Assembly (NCBI RefSeq): GCF_021654775.1
Contig: NZ_AP025343.1
Span: forward strand, 1,178,001 to 1,242,000
DNA: 64,000 nucleotides
Reading direction: 5' to 3'
Source of the DNA: Paenibacillus azoreducens
GTDB taxonomy: Bacteria > Bacillota > Bacilli > Paenibacillales > Paenibacillaceae
Shown here one piece after another: positions 9,017-16,805 of the stretch. The position numbers and the translations under genes are program-made. The notes beneath the pieces were generated by a model. The model was not told where the DNA came from. It saw only the letters and a list, made by a program, of their open reading frames with translations, and made no database searches. Numbering within the stretch: the first letter of the stretch is position 1; the number at the start of each line of letters is the position of its first letter.

Positions 9017-10276
9017 GTGGATATGCTAAATATAAGCAGGTATGCATTTATAACTGCTTTTTTCCTGTACTGTTTGGGATTTATATTTTATATGATTGCA
9101 TTTGGAGGCAAAAAGTGGAGAAACCGTGATCCGGAACTGCATATGAAGCGTTGGGGAAAGATCGCCTTTATAATCTCCGTGCTGGGTTTTGCGTGTCATA
9201 GCATTTATTTTTTTACCCGCTGGGCTGGTGCGGGGCATGTGCCTACAAGTAATATGTATGAATTTATGGCTTTTTTGGCGTTGGTTATTATGCTTGTCTT
9301 CATCATTATTACCGCTATCTATCGTTCGTTCATACTTGGGTTATTTACTTTACCGCTTATCATCATCATCGTTGCTTACGCCTCAGTTTTTCCACATGAA
9401 GTTCAGCCGCTTATTCCTGCTTTAAAATCAGTCTGGCTCGGCATTCATGTTACGATGGCTGCTCTTGGCAGCGCATTCTTTGCTGTCGGGTCTGTTGCAG
9501 GGTTCATGTATCTGCTCCGCGTGATTGATTTCCAAGGGGAATCGAAACGAGATAAACGCATGCAGCGCTGGCTTGAAGTGACGATTTATTTTGTCGTGGT
9601 CGTTGTTGCTTTCATCGGCACCGTCTTTCTTTTCCGGGGAATCGGGTATGAAGCGGAATTTTTGCAGAGAAATGAAATAGCAGCTGCCGAAAGACAAGCG
9701 TCCATTTCGGAACATACTGTTATTTACAAGATGCCCCCTATTTTTAAACCATATAATAGTGAAGTCGTACATATAGATTCTTTCCTAGGTTTAAAGAGTG
9801 CTGTTTTTGAAACGCCTGTATGGATGAAAGGAGTGGATGCCGCACGTAAATGGAACACTGTCGTATGGTCATTTCTGAGCGGATCGCTGCTTTACGGAAT
9901 AATAAGATTATTATTGCGCAAACCGATTGGAGCGGTGCTCCATCCGTCCCTGCAGAGAATCGATCCTAAACATTTGGATGAAATCAGTTACCGGGCCATC
10001 GCCCTTGGTTTTCCGGTTTACACTCTAGGTGCGCTTATTTTCGCCATGATCTGGGCCAGTATTGCTTGGGGCCGATTTTGGGCATGGGATCCGAAGGAAG
10101 TATGGGCTCTGATTACTTGGTTGTTCTACAGCGCATATTTGCATTTACGGTTGTCCAGAAGCTGGTATGGTCTACGTTCCGCGTGGCTGTCTGTCATCGG
10201 CTATATCGTCGTCATGTTTACTTTGATCGGTATCAATTTAATTATTGCCGGGTTGCATTCTTATGCCGGGGTATAG
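9017..10276 (+). CDS. ccsB: Cytochrome c biogenesis protein, CcsB/ResC type
   Basis: This 419-residue multispanning membrane protein carries the tryptophan-rich heme-handling motif WGRFWAWDPKEVW near residue 355, the hallmark of the CcsA/ResC family of system II cytochrome c maturation. It would pass heme to the outside for attachment to apocytochromes together with a ResB protein. AAGGAGTGA precedes the GTG at 9017; ATG at 9023 is an alternative. No resB partner is adjacent, which is unusual because resB and resC are normally neighbours. The gene lies between two 236-bp direct repeats (8609-8844 and 10313-10547). Confidence 0.85.
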   Translation: MDMLNISRYAFITAFFLYCLGFIFYMIAFGGKKWRNRDPELHMKRWGKIAFIISVLGFACHSIYFFTRWAGAGHVPTSNMYEFMAFLALVIMLVFIIITAIYRSFILGLFTLPLIIIIVAYASVFPHEVQPLIPALKSVWLGIHVTMAALGSAFFAVGSVAGFMYLLRVIDFQGESKRDKRMQRWLEVTIYFVVVVVAFIGTVFLFRGIGYEAEFLQRNEIAAAERQASISEHTVIYKMPPIFKPYNSEVVHIDSFLGLKSAVFETPVWMKGVDAARKWNTVVWSFLSGSLLYGIIRLLLRKPIGAVLHPSLQRIDPKHLDEISYRAIALGFPVYTLGALIFAMIWASIAWGRFWAWDPKEVWALITWLFYSAYLHLRLSRSWYGLRSAWLSVIGYIVVMFTLIGINLIIAGLHSYAGV

Positions 10277-10312
10277 GGGTAGGGAGCAAAGCAACCTTGT
10301 AAGCAGGATATT

Positions 10313-10547
10313 GGTCTGCAAGGCTTCCAGCAGGATCACGGGGCGCAGTGGGAAAAGCTGATGGCCGCGTCGACGATTATGGCGACTCCAATGATTTTGC
10401 TCTATTTCTTCGGGCAGAAGTACTATATGCAATCGGGATCGGCTTTTACGGGGTTTAAGTGATGGGGGCATATGCAAGCAGGAATACAAGCGGGAATAAA
10501 TAATGAAGCAGCCATTTTCCGGGAAGACTGGGGAATGGCTGCTTTGT
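10313..10547 (+). pseudogene. Duplicated 3' end of the ABC permease gene plus its terminator
   Basis: This segment repeats 8609-8844 with about six differences and a one-base gap. It holds the last 50 codons of the MalG-type permease, its stop and the AAGCAGCCATT hairpin (10506-10544). No start codon or upstream gene part is present, so it is a silent fragment. Together with the original it forms a direct repeat around ccsB. Confidence 0.9.
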
Positions 10548-10587
10548 GCGTACTGGGCGTTAATATGTTTGATTAAGGGAAAACGAA

Positions 10588-11019
10588 TTAGTGCTTCAAA
10601 TGATGTCTTTTTTTGAGGTAATAATGCGTATACCCGCCGGCATTTTCGATGATGCCGTATACTTCGAAACCATGGTTTTGGTAGAAATCCAATGCTTGAA
10701 AGCTTAACGTATCCAGTTTGATAAAATCGCATTTCTTGTCTTTGGCGATAGCTTCAGCTTGAATTAAAAGCTTTGTCCCATAACCGGACTTGCGAAGTTG
10801 CTTATCAACAAATAAATAATGCACTTCCATCCAGTTCCAGCATATTTCCCCCATAATCCCGCCCAAGAATTGTCCCGCATCATTTTTCAGATACAGATTT
10901 ACTTCCTGGTACCTTCCTTTGAATTGATCAGGGAAATGCATCGAGTTGAATTCGAACATCTTGTTTCTTATGTAGTTTTTGCCGTCCTCATTTGCTTCAT
11001 TTATGATATGCAAGTTCAT
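10588..11019 (-). CDS. GNAT family N-acetyltransferase
   Basis: This 143-residue protein has the GNAT core with the acetyl-CoA loop (QLRKSGYGTKLLIQAEA, about residues 77-93) and the later segment KLDTLSFQALDFYQNHGF. It would acetylate an amine on an unknown small molecule or protein. The gene is complete. It is oriented opposite to ccsB and to the cassette array that follows. Confidence 0.85.
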   Translation of the reverse strand: MNLHIINEANEDGKNYIRNKMFEFNSMHFPDQFKGRYQEVNLYLKNDAGQFLGGIMGEICWNWMEVHYLFVDKQLRKSGYGTKLLIQAEAIAKDKKCDFIKLDTLSFQALDFYQNHGFEVYGIIENAGGYTHYYLKKRHHLKH

Positions 11020-11280
11020 ATTTTAGGCGCTCCTTGTTATTGAAATAAACTGATGAGAAATAAATCAGGCCATAATTATAGCTTAGCACACCAATTACAG
11101 CATCCGGTGGTAAAAAATGTTTTAGCCGATCTTTGCCGGTATCGCAACTTTTCCCGGCCTAGAAATCGAGCGGAAACTGATATTAACTATATTATATTGC
11201 TTCGGGCAACCGGCTGGAGGATTTCAACTTACGGGCAGGATAGTTTAACAGTTTCGCGAATACCATACATATGAATTGTT

Positions 11281-11307
11281 CATGAAGTTCGTGAATAAGA
11301 CGTTATA
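11281..11307 (+). repeat. Right half of an attC-like element (start of cassette 1)
   Basis: GTTCGTGAATAAGACGTTATA matches the right ends of the complete elements (CGTGA, spacer, ACGTTATA). The corresponding left half is not visible upstream; 11020-11280 has no recognisable gene. Cassette 1 starts at the GTTATA (11302), and its first bases GTTATAAGAAATCGGCG are the inverted partner of the bases at 11913-11929. Confidence 0.65.
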
Positions 11308-11352
11308 AGAAATCGGCGAAGAGCGTAAAAAACATTAGAGTTGGTGATCACG

Positions 11353-11898
11353 ATGAAGGATCCAGTGATTATTGAGCCGTACAGCGATAATTGGCCAAGT
11401 CTCTTTAATGAATTAAGAGCCCAGATCGTAACGAAAATTGGCTCTGAAGTACTTAGAATCGATCATATTGGATCGACGGCAGTAGTTGGTTTAGCAGCTA
11501 AGCCTATTATTGATATTCAGATATCTGTAAGGGATTTAGGTAATATAGAGACAATCATATCCGGACTTGCATCTTTAGGATATCGATATCATTCGAATAA
11601 TGATGATTTGACTAAGAGGTATTTCAGAGAAGCACCTGGGACGAGAAGAACCCATATACATGTAAGGCAAGCAGGTAGCTGGTCTGAACAATTCAATTTA
11701 TTATTTCGAGATTACTTAAGAACTCATGAAGATGATAGAGATCAATATGCCAGGACGAAATATGAATTAGCAAAACGGTATAGAGATCAAAGAGAAAAAT
11801 ATGTAGATGCCAAGACTGAAATCGTATGGGATATTATAAAGAAGGCTAATACATGGAGCCAGAAGATCGGATGGACACCTAGTAAAACCGATTTATAA
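11353..11898 (+). CDS. GrpB family protein (UPF0157)
   Basis: This 181-residue protein starts VIIEPYSDNWPSLFNELRAQI and contains HIGSTAVVGLAAKPIIDIQI, both typical of the GrpB/UPF0157 nucleotidyltransferase-like family of unknown substrate. The ATG at 11353 gives the usual family N-terminus; a TTG at 11341 is also in frame. It is the only gene of cassette 1 (11302-12083), and such genes are common cargo of mobile arrays. Confidence 0.88.
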   Translation: MKDPVIIEPYSDNWPSLFNELRAQIVTKIGSEVLRIDHIGSTAVVGLAAKPIIDIQISVRDLGNIETIISGLASLGYRYHSNNDDLTKRYFREAPGTRRTHIHVRQAGSWSEQFNLLFRDYLRTHEDDRDQYARTKYELAKRYRDQREKYVDAKTEIVWDIIKKANTWSQKIGWTPSKTDL

Positions 11899-11923
11899 GT
11901 AATTCGAAGAAGCGCCGACATCT

Positions 11924-12088
11924 TATAACATTATACTCACGCTACGGATCGGCTGAAGCCGATCCTTGGTCCGCCAGGGGATGGGCGAGGAGGATAATCA
12001 GGCGGACAACCCTGCACCGACTAACCGCGTCGCGGCCGCCCCTTTAGGGCTTAAGTCGGTGAGGGTTCGTGAATACGGAAACGTTATA
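11924..12088 (+). repeat. attC-like folded element E1
   Basis: The 165-bp element starts TATAAC and ends GTTATA. Inside these R-like boxes lie L-like boxes TCACG and CGTGA after a 6-10-base spacer. Three hairpins fill the centre: GGATCGGC/GCCGATCC, TTGGTCCGCC/GGCGGACAA, and ACCGACT/AGTCGGT with a GC-rich tip; AACCCT/AGGGTT closes the third. The layout (R''-spacer-L''-variable palindrome-L'-spacer-R') is that of an integron attC site of the long type. Identity as a recombination site is inferred. Confidence 0.7.
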
Positions 12089-12124
12089 TGAAACGCCACA
12101 ATAAATTTTAAAAGAAGGAAACCC

Positions 12125-12730
12125 ATGAAAAACAAAAGAAAAGAAGAAGAAGAGAAGATCAAGAACTTTGACTTGTTGGCATCAGATTGGGATCAAAAGA
12201 TTCCTGAAAAATCAATTAAGTATGCTGACCAATTGATAAAGAGACTTAATATTACAGATGAACATTCATTACTCGATGTAGCAGCAGGGACTGGAATAAT
12301 TTTTTCAAGACTCCAATGTTTCGATATATATCTCCAAAGATACGTAGCAGTAGATATCTCGAATAATATGCTTAAGGAACTAAAGGCAAAATATCCAAAT
12401 GCAGAATCATTTTGCGCTGATTTCGAAGATGAATTTAGTATGAATTATTGGTTCGATTTTGTGATTATCTTTGATAGCATCCCTCATTTTAATAATTTTG
12501 ACATGGTATTTCTGAACGCATATAAAAATTTGAAGAATAACGGAAAGTTTATAATTGTACATGCACGAACAAGACATGAATTAAAAGAACATCATAAAAG
12601 AATAGGTTATGTCGGTAAAATCGATCCAATCCCCAGTGATGATAAGCTGATTGAACTATCTAACAAATATCAATTTAGGAATGTCTGTATAGAAGATGAA
12701 GATTATTTTTGTTACATTGGGGAGAAATAA
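12125..12730 (+). CDS. Class I SAM-dependent methyltransferase
   Basis: This 201-residue protein has the SAM-binding motif LLDVAAGTGII near residue 50 and the acidic residue of motif II at VAVDIS. The substrate is unknown. AGAAGGAA precedes the ATG. It is AT-rich and is the only gene in cassette 2 (12083-12929), whose start GTTATATGAAACGCC pairs with its own end GGCGCATCATATAAC. Confidence 0.85.
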   Translation: MKNKRKEEEEKIKNFDLLASDWDQKIPEKSIKYADQLIKRLNITDEHSLLDVAAGTGIIFSRLQCFDIYLQRYVAVDISNNMLKELKAKYPNAESFCADFEDEFSMNYWFDFVIIFDSIPHFNNFDMVFLNAYKNLKNNGKFIIVHARTRHELKEHHKRIGYVGKIDPIPSDDKLIELSNKYQFRNVCIEDEDYFCYIGEK

Positions 12731-12765
12731 TTTTGATAGTAGATTCGGAGAAGTGTGGCGCATCA

Positions 12766-12934
12766 TATAACATCGCATTCAACGCTGCGGGCCGTGACGA
12801 GCACGGCCCTTGACCCGGGAGAGGCATTTTCGTGGAAGCAGATTCACCGGACACATCCGCACCGACTAACCGCATCGCGGCCGCCCCTGGCGGGGCTTAA
12901 GTCGGTGGGACGTCGTGAACACGGAAACGTTATA
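12766..12934 (+). repeat. attC-like folded element E2
   Basis: The 169-bp element runs from TATAAC to GTTATA, with L-like boxes TTCAACG and CGTGAA; the left box has one extra base, as attC sites typically do in one L box. A perfect hairpin GGGCCGTG/CACGGCCC comes first, then a weaker one, then ACCGACT/AGTCGGT with a GC-rich tip that is nearly identical to that of E1. The repeated core separates the methyltransferase cassette from the first toxin-antitoxin cassette. Confidence 0.7.
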
Positions 12935-13058
12935 AGAAATTGGCGTAAGAGCGAATATATGAAGGCTAATAACATTGATGTAGTGAAAAAGCTATGTCTG
13001 GAGCATCCTTATATATTGGGGTATAATAAGAATGATTAAATAAAAGGGGGTACAGTTG

Positions 13059-13283
13059 ATGAGTGTCCCGAATGATGAATTGGAAAACATATTAGGTAAT
13101 TTAAATGAGAAAAATAAGGTTGTCGCAAAGAGCTTTTTATCATGGTTACTTGAAAAACAGCTTGATGAAGACGATGACTGTTTGACACCTGAAGATATTC
13201 AGGCCATAGAACAGGGACGGATTGAATTTCAAAATGGTCAGACAAAATCCTTGGAGGACCTAAAACGTGAACTTGAAATATAA
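13059..13283 (+). CDS. Antitoxin of RelE-type toxin-antitoxin pair (module 1)
   Basis: This 74-residue acidic protein (start SVPNDELENILGNL, end QTKSLEDLKRELEI) is immediately followed and overlapped by a RelE-like toxin gene, and has a close relative at 23035 in the same position. The ATG at 13059 follows AGGGGGT; a TTG directly before it is also in frame. Its C-terminal half fits an antitoxin that wraps the toxin. It belongs to no DNA-binding family that I can name with certainty. Confidence 0.8.
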   Translation: MSVPNDELENILGNLNEKNKVVAKSFLSWLLEKQLDEDDDCLTPEDIQAIEQGRIEFQNGQTKSLEDLKRELEI

Positions 13284-13536
13284 AGTCACATTTTCAAGTG
13301 AAGCTGAAAAGAACCTGATGAAAATAGACCGAGTTACCGCAAGAAGAATCTTTATATCCCTTGAAGAATTATCTAATGATCCATTTAACAATCCGAATAC
13401 AAAGAAAATGAAGGGTAAAGAAGGGATAATCTATAGATTACGGGTGGGGAATTATCGAATAGTCTATGAGGTTCTTAATAATGAATTAATTATCTTTGTA
13501 GTTCGTATAGGACCTAGAGGAGACATATATAAATGA
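13267..13536 (+). CDS. RelE/ParE-type toxin (module 1)
   Basis: This 89-residue basic protein begins YKVTFSSEAEKNLMKIDR and contains YRLRVGNYRIVYEV followed by VVRIGPRGDIYK, the usual pattern of RelE/YoeB-like toxins that cut ribosome-bound mRNA. The GTG start lies 17 bases inside the antitoxin gene, so the two are translationally coupled. The terminator at 13541 closes the pair. Together they fill cassette 3 (12929-13769). Confidence 0.88.
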   Translation: MNLKYKVTFSSEAEKNLMKIDRVTARRIFISLEELSNDPFNNPNTKKMKGKEGIIYRLRVGNYRIVYEVLNNELIIFVVRIGPRGDIYK

Positions 13537-13540
13537 CAGC

Positions 13541-13576
13541 AGAGCCCTAGCAATAAAGTTAGGGCTCTTTTTATTT
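13541..13576 (+). terminator. Terminator of toxin-antitoxin module 1
   Basis: AGAGCCCTA pairs with TAGGGCTCT over a short loop and is followed by TTTTTATTT. Confidence 0.8.
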
Positions 13577-13617
13577 AAAGAAGATCATGTGAGATGTTCA
13601 AGAAGCCGCCAACATCT

Positions 13618-13774
13618 TATAACATAACATTTCTGCTTCGTCGCTGACGCTCCTTGGTCGACAAGAAGTATGTCAGAGAAGTAGAATCTGGCGACACATC
13701 CAATCGGCTAAGTCTGACGACCCGGCACTTTGTGCCTTAAGCCGCTTGGACGTCAGAAATGCGAGAACGTTATA
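13618..13774 (+). repeat. attC-like folded element E3
   Basis: The 157-bp element runs from TATAAC to GTTATA. Its L-like boxes are ATTTCTG and CAGAAAT, fully complementary but different in sequence from E1 and E2, so the pairing rather than the sequence is conserved. CCTTGGTCGACA keeps the CCTTGG motif seen at the same place in the other elements. A GGCACTTTGTGCC hairpin tip lies inside AAGT/GCTT-flanked arms near 13720-13745. Confidence 0.7.
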
Positions 13775-13810
13775 CGTAATTACTGATTTAATAACAAAGG
13801 AGTGAGATGA

Positions 13811-14596
13811 GTGAGTTTAAGTAAATCTATTGAGTATGTAAAACAAAATTCCACTGATCCATTTGATATTGTTAGATTGAAGAATATATTGGATAGGAAG
13901 ATTCCAGATGATGAAGAATTAGTGGGACTTATTAAATCACAAAGGCAGGATGGGAGTTGGTCACCCTTTTGGGCAAAAGATAGCAGTTCGTTAGATGCAA
14001 CATGCTATAGACTTGCAATGCTCGAACAGGCAGGCATTAAAACACATCCTGTTATTGAGCGAGCAATAGAATTTATTACTAAACAAATGAATGAAATGGG
14101 GTATTTCGAAGAAAACAATATTCCAATAGACATGTGCCCACCATGGGTTATGCCAGGTGATATTAAGGCTAGATTATATTTAACTGCGAATTGTGGTTTC
14201 TGGATTAATCATTATTCATCAAATATAGACAACAGAATAATTACTTACTTAAGAGAACATATCGATATCAACGGAAATATTAATTCGTATTTACATACAA
14301 ACTGGCTAATAGGAGGTTTATTCTATTCTCTAGGATTGTTTAAAGAAGCAGAAGCCATTTTTCAATGCCTATGTGAACAATTTCCAAAGTTGTCCTCAGA
14401 TAACCTAGCTTGGTTAATCAATACGTTAATAGTAAGCGGAGTAAATAATGAAGAAGAGATAATAAAAAAATCTATAACTCGATTAATTGAATTGAGAAAT
14501 AATGATGGAAGCTGGAGTAGTGATGATGGTTCTTTGAAGGATATTCATACAACAATAGAATCTATAAGAGCCTTGAGTTGTGTAGGTATATCATAG
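13811..14596 (+). CDS. Prenyltransferase / terpene-cyclase-like alpha-toroid protein
   Basis: This 261-residue protein contains two QW-like motifs (QRQDGSWSPFW near residue 44 and NNDGSWSS near 236), which are typical of the alpha/alpha-barrel repeats of squalene-hopene cyclases and related prenyltransferases. It is much shorter than a cyclase (about 630 residues) and lacks a DXDD motif, so catalysis of cyclisation is unlikely. GGAGTGA precedes the GTG start. It is the only gene in cassette 4, which has the best-matched ends of the array (16 of 17 bases). Confidence 0.65.
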   Translation: MSLSKSIEYVKQNSTDPFDIVRLKNILDRKIPDDEELVGLIKSQRQDGSWSPFWAKDSSSLDATCYRLAMLEQAGIKTHPVIERAIEFITKQMNEMGYFEENNIPIDMCPPWVMPGDIKARLYLTANCGFWINHYSSNIDNRIITYLREHIDINGNINSYLHTNWLIGGLFYSLGLFKEAEAIFQCLCEQFPKLSSDNLAWLINTLIVSGVNNEEEIIKKSITRLIELRNNDGSWSSDDGSLKDIHTTIESIRALSCVGIS

Positions 14597-14611
14597 AGGT
14601 CAGTAACTACG

Positions 14612-14755
14612 TATAACAATGCATCTATGCTACGGGACATTCGTCCCTTGGTTGTCAGAAGTAAAGGCATAGATATTAACTCAGACAACACACGACCCGG
14701 TCTAAGATAAGAGCTATCTAAGGCCGGGTCGCGTCATAGATACAAGAACGTTAGA
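14612..14755 (+). repeat. attC-like folded element E4
   Basis: The 144-bp element runs from TATAAC to GTTAGA. L-like boxes are ATCTATG and CATAGAT, again perfectly complementary with a new sequence. Hairpins GGGACATTCGTCCC, GTTGTC/GACAAC and GACCCGG/CCGGGTC follow the same three-hairpin plan as E1. The right end GTTAGAGG belongs to the next cassette and differs from the left R-like box. Confidence 0.7.
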
Positions 14756-14814
14756 GGAAATTGCCGAAAAACCATCAATAACACAGAAGTATAATCAAAA
14801 GGAGCAAGAATCAG

Positions 14815-15037
14815 TTGAATGATGTTGATTTATTACCAGTTGATCTAATGAATAAATCGTTATCAAAAAAAGAGATAGTTTTAAACTATGATGTTGTTCA
14901 TGAAGCAATTGACATAATTACATTTAAAAACTGGGCAATTCTTGGATGGGAAGCATGGGTAAAATACAAATGGAAAATACGGTCATCCATTGCCTTATGT
15001 AATAGGGGCTGTTCACGTCGTTCGTAGCTATGAATGA
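14815..15037 (+). pseudogene. Frameshifted, truncated gene of cassette 5
   Basis: The reading frame starts at TTG 14815 behind AAAGGAG and encodes LNYDVVHEAIDIITFKNWAI then LGWEAWVKYK. At about 14961 it must shift frame to continue as GKYGHPLPYVIGAVHVVRS before a stop at 15035. No homologue is named with confidence. The gene appears to be the 5' part of a small cassette gene broken by a frameshift and then joined to a more GC-rich neighbour. Confidence 0.6.
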
Positions 15038-15070
15038 GAGCGAAATTATTTTGAAAGGATGAAAAGGAAC

Positions 15071-15673
15071 ATGGGAAATCTGGTTGTGCATATGTTCATG
15101 ACGTTGGATGGTGTTATTCAAGCTCCGGGAAGGCTCGATGAAGATCGCGAAGGTGATTTCGGCTATGGCGGGTGGCAGGCACCGTATGTCGATGCGGAGT
15201 CCGGACAACTGATCGCGGCTGATTATGCGAGGCTCGACGCGCTGTTGCTCGGTCGCAAAACGTACGAAATCTTCGCGCCGTACTGGCAGCAGGCTCCGGC
15301 CAGCAACCCGTTCACCAAGCTGTTGAACGAGAAACCGAAATATGTCGCATCCCGCACATTAACGAGCGTCGATTGGAACAACTCAAAGCTGCTCGATGCG
15401 GATGTGACCACAAGTGTGCCATTGCTGAAGGAGAGGTATACAGAGGTGCACGTCGCCGGCAGCAGCGACCTGATCCAGACATTGCTGCGTCACGATCTGA
15501 TTGACCGTATGAACATCTGGCAGTTTCCGGTATTGCTCGGAAAGGGAAAACGGTTCTTTGATTCCGGAACGATGCCGACGGCCTTGCAATTGCTTGAATC
15601 CAGAACTTTTTCGAGCGGCGCGGTTCTATTGCGCTACGAGACTGCGGGAAAACCGACTTTCCGCAACATGTAG
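15071..15673 (+). CDS. RibD C-terminal / dihydrofolate reductase-like family protein
   Basis: This 200-residue protein begins GNLVVHMFMTLDGVIQAPG and contains LLLGRKTYEIFAPYW and VLLGKGKRFFD, the typical motifs of the RibD_C/DHFR-like family often annotated as dihydrofolate reductase family protein. It probably binds NADPH; the substrate is unknown. The ATG at 15071 fits the family start better than an upstream ATG at 15059, which has no spacing from its ribosome site. Its GC content is clearly higher than that of the cassettes on both sides, so it arrived separately. Confidence 0.85.
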   Translation: MGNLVVHMFMTLDGVIQAPGRLDEDREGDFGYGGWQAPYVDAESGQLIAADYARLDALLLGRKTYEIFAPYWQQAPASNPFTKLLNEKPKYVASRTLTSVDWNNSKLLDADVTTSVPLLKERYTEVHVAGSSDLIQTLLRHDLIDRMNIWQFPVLLGKGKRFFDSGTMPTALQLLESRTFSSGAVLLRYETAGKPTFRNM

Positions 15674-15689
15674 CAGGATGCCAACGGAC

Positions 15690-15774
15690 GACTATGAGTC
15701 ACAACATATTCACGTATCGGGTTGACGATGTCGCCCCTCGATCCTGCAAAAGTCCGCTTAGGAAATCAGCGCAA
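15690..15774 (+). repeat. Degenerate attC-like site
   Basis: CACAACATATTCACG resembles the left halves of the complete elements (R-like box, spacer, TTCACG), and CTTAGGAAATCAGCGC near 15757 resembles a cassette start with the first G changed to C. The central hairpins are mostly gone. It would separate the RibD-like gene from the membrane-protein gene. Confidence 0.45.
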
Positions 15775-15828
15775 AATATAATAAATTCTAAAAGAATATA
15801 GGAACTCATCTAATTTGGAGGCAATTTT

Positions 15829-16257
15829 ATGGCCACTAATCGATCCAATATAAGTATCTATTTATTGATAGTTTCTATAATCATTACGGCATATTTTTTC
15901 TTAGTAGTGATCCCATATGGCAATAAGTATGATTTCTTTAGCGAAGGACTCGATCCAAAAGCTGATAAAGTTCCATATTATTTTCTTATGACAACACCAA
16001 TATTAATTGGCTATGTAGTCTTTGTAGCAAGGTCTATAAAGAAAGTAGCATATTTATGTTGTTTGAATTATCCTTTAATAATTTTTAATATATACTTTTT
16101 TTCATTTATATGTTTATCTGCAGAGACAGGTGGCGCTGTACTTTGGCTTATGATTTTTACAATACTAATTCCTTTGATATTGATCCCTATTAGCTTTATA
16201 GCAGGATTAATCAAGGATATAAAATATTTAAGAAGAAACGATTTTTACAATCAATAG
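15829..16257 (+). CDS. Small membrane protein of unknown function
   Basis: This 142-residue AT-rich protein has four predicted membrane segments and a short charged C-terminus (KDIKYLRRNDF). I do not recognise a family. GGAGGCAATTTT precedes the ATG. It may be cassette cargo, as it follows a degenerate attC-like site. Confidence 0.7.
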   Translation: MATNRSNISIYLLIVSIIITAYFFLVVIPYGNKYDFFSEGLDPKADKVPYYFLMTTPILIGYVVFVARSIKKVAYLCCLNYPLIIFNIYFFSFICLSAETGGAVLWLMIFTILIPLILIPISFIAGLIKDIKYLRRNDFYNQ

Positions 16258-16307
16258 GTAAACAAACCTATGTTCAAAACGAAAAATTGTGGTACGATTC
16301 GATATGG

Positions 16308-16319
16308 ATTAAGCTAACG
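16308..16319 (+). repeat. ATTAAGCTAACG direct repeat flanking the GNAT gene (second copy at 16866)
   Basis: ATTAAGCTAACG occurs at 16308-16319 and 16866-16877; both copies are followed within 20 bases by TTGTCGAATC or AGTTGAATC. The two copies bracket the GNAT gene exactly. This looks like another cassette-type boundary, with a different sequence from the attC-like elements. Confidence 0.5.
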
Positions 16320-16361
16320 ATTGTCGAATCCTTTGTTCGAATATTTAAGGGGGAGTTGGGT

Positions 16362-16805
16362 ATGGAAATTAAGATACGAGAAGTTGTAGCAGATGATTAT
16401 ACTGAAGTTGTTTTTTTATGGAACGATGTACTTGGAGTTCGCAATGTTAATATTGAAAACTTTCGAGTTACTATGGAAAACATGAATAAGGATGGAAATT
16501 ACAAAACATTCGTTGCATTATTTGAAAATGATGTGGTTGGTTTTGTCACTATAGTTCAGGCGTTATCCGTAGGGTATTCGATTGGTTATCTACATATCCA
16601 AGGGCTTGCTGTTAAAAAGGAATTACAGAATAGCGGGATTGGTACAAAACTACTAAGACACACTGAAAATTATGCTAAAGAGATAGGAATATCAAGTATT
16701 ATTTTATGTAGCGGATTTAAGCGAACCGACGCCCATGCTTTTTATGTACATAATGGCTATGACAAAGATTCATACTGCTTTGATAAGATTATTAAACTTG
16801 ACTAA
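16362..16805 (+). CDS. GNAT family N-acetyltransferase
   Basis: This 147-residue protein has the acetyl-CoA-binding segment KELQNSGIGTKLLRHTENYA and the motif AHAFYVHNGYD near the C-terminus. The start at ATG 16362 follows AGGGGGAGT; a longer frame from 16287 has no ribosome site. It is a clear paralogue of the GNAT at 23726: both start with M-(E/D)-IKIRE and share spacing throughout. Confidence 0.88.
   Translation: MEIKIREVVADDYTEVVFLWNDVLGVRNVNIENFRVTMENMNKDGNYKTFVALFENDVVGFVTIVQALSVGYSIGYLHIQGLAVKKELQNSGIGTKLLRHTENYAKEIGISSIILCSGFKRTDAHAFYVHNGYDKDSYCFDKIIKLD

Noticed and set aside
11053..11274. 73-codon frame before the first cassette
   Set aside because: No ribosome site, no family; the sequence looks like non-coding DNA before a cassette half site.
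11924..14755. CRISPR array or simple rho-independent terminators as explanation of E1-E4
   Set aside because: Units between the elements are 600-800 bp genes, not 30-bp spacers. The elements have no T tracts and show paired R- and L-like boxes with cassette-specific ends, which terminators would not have.
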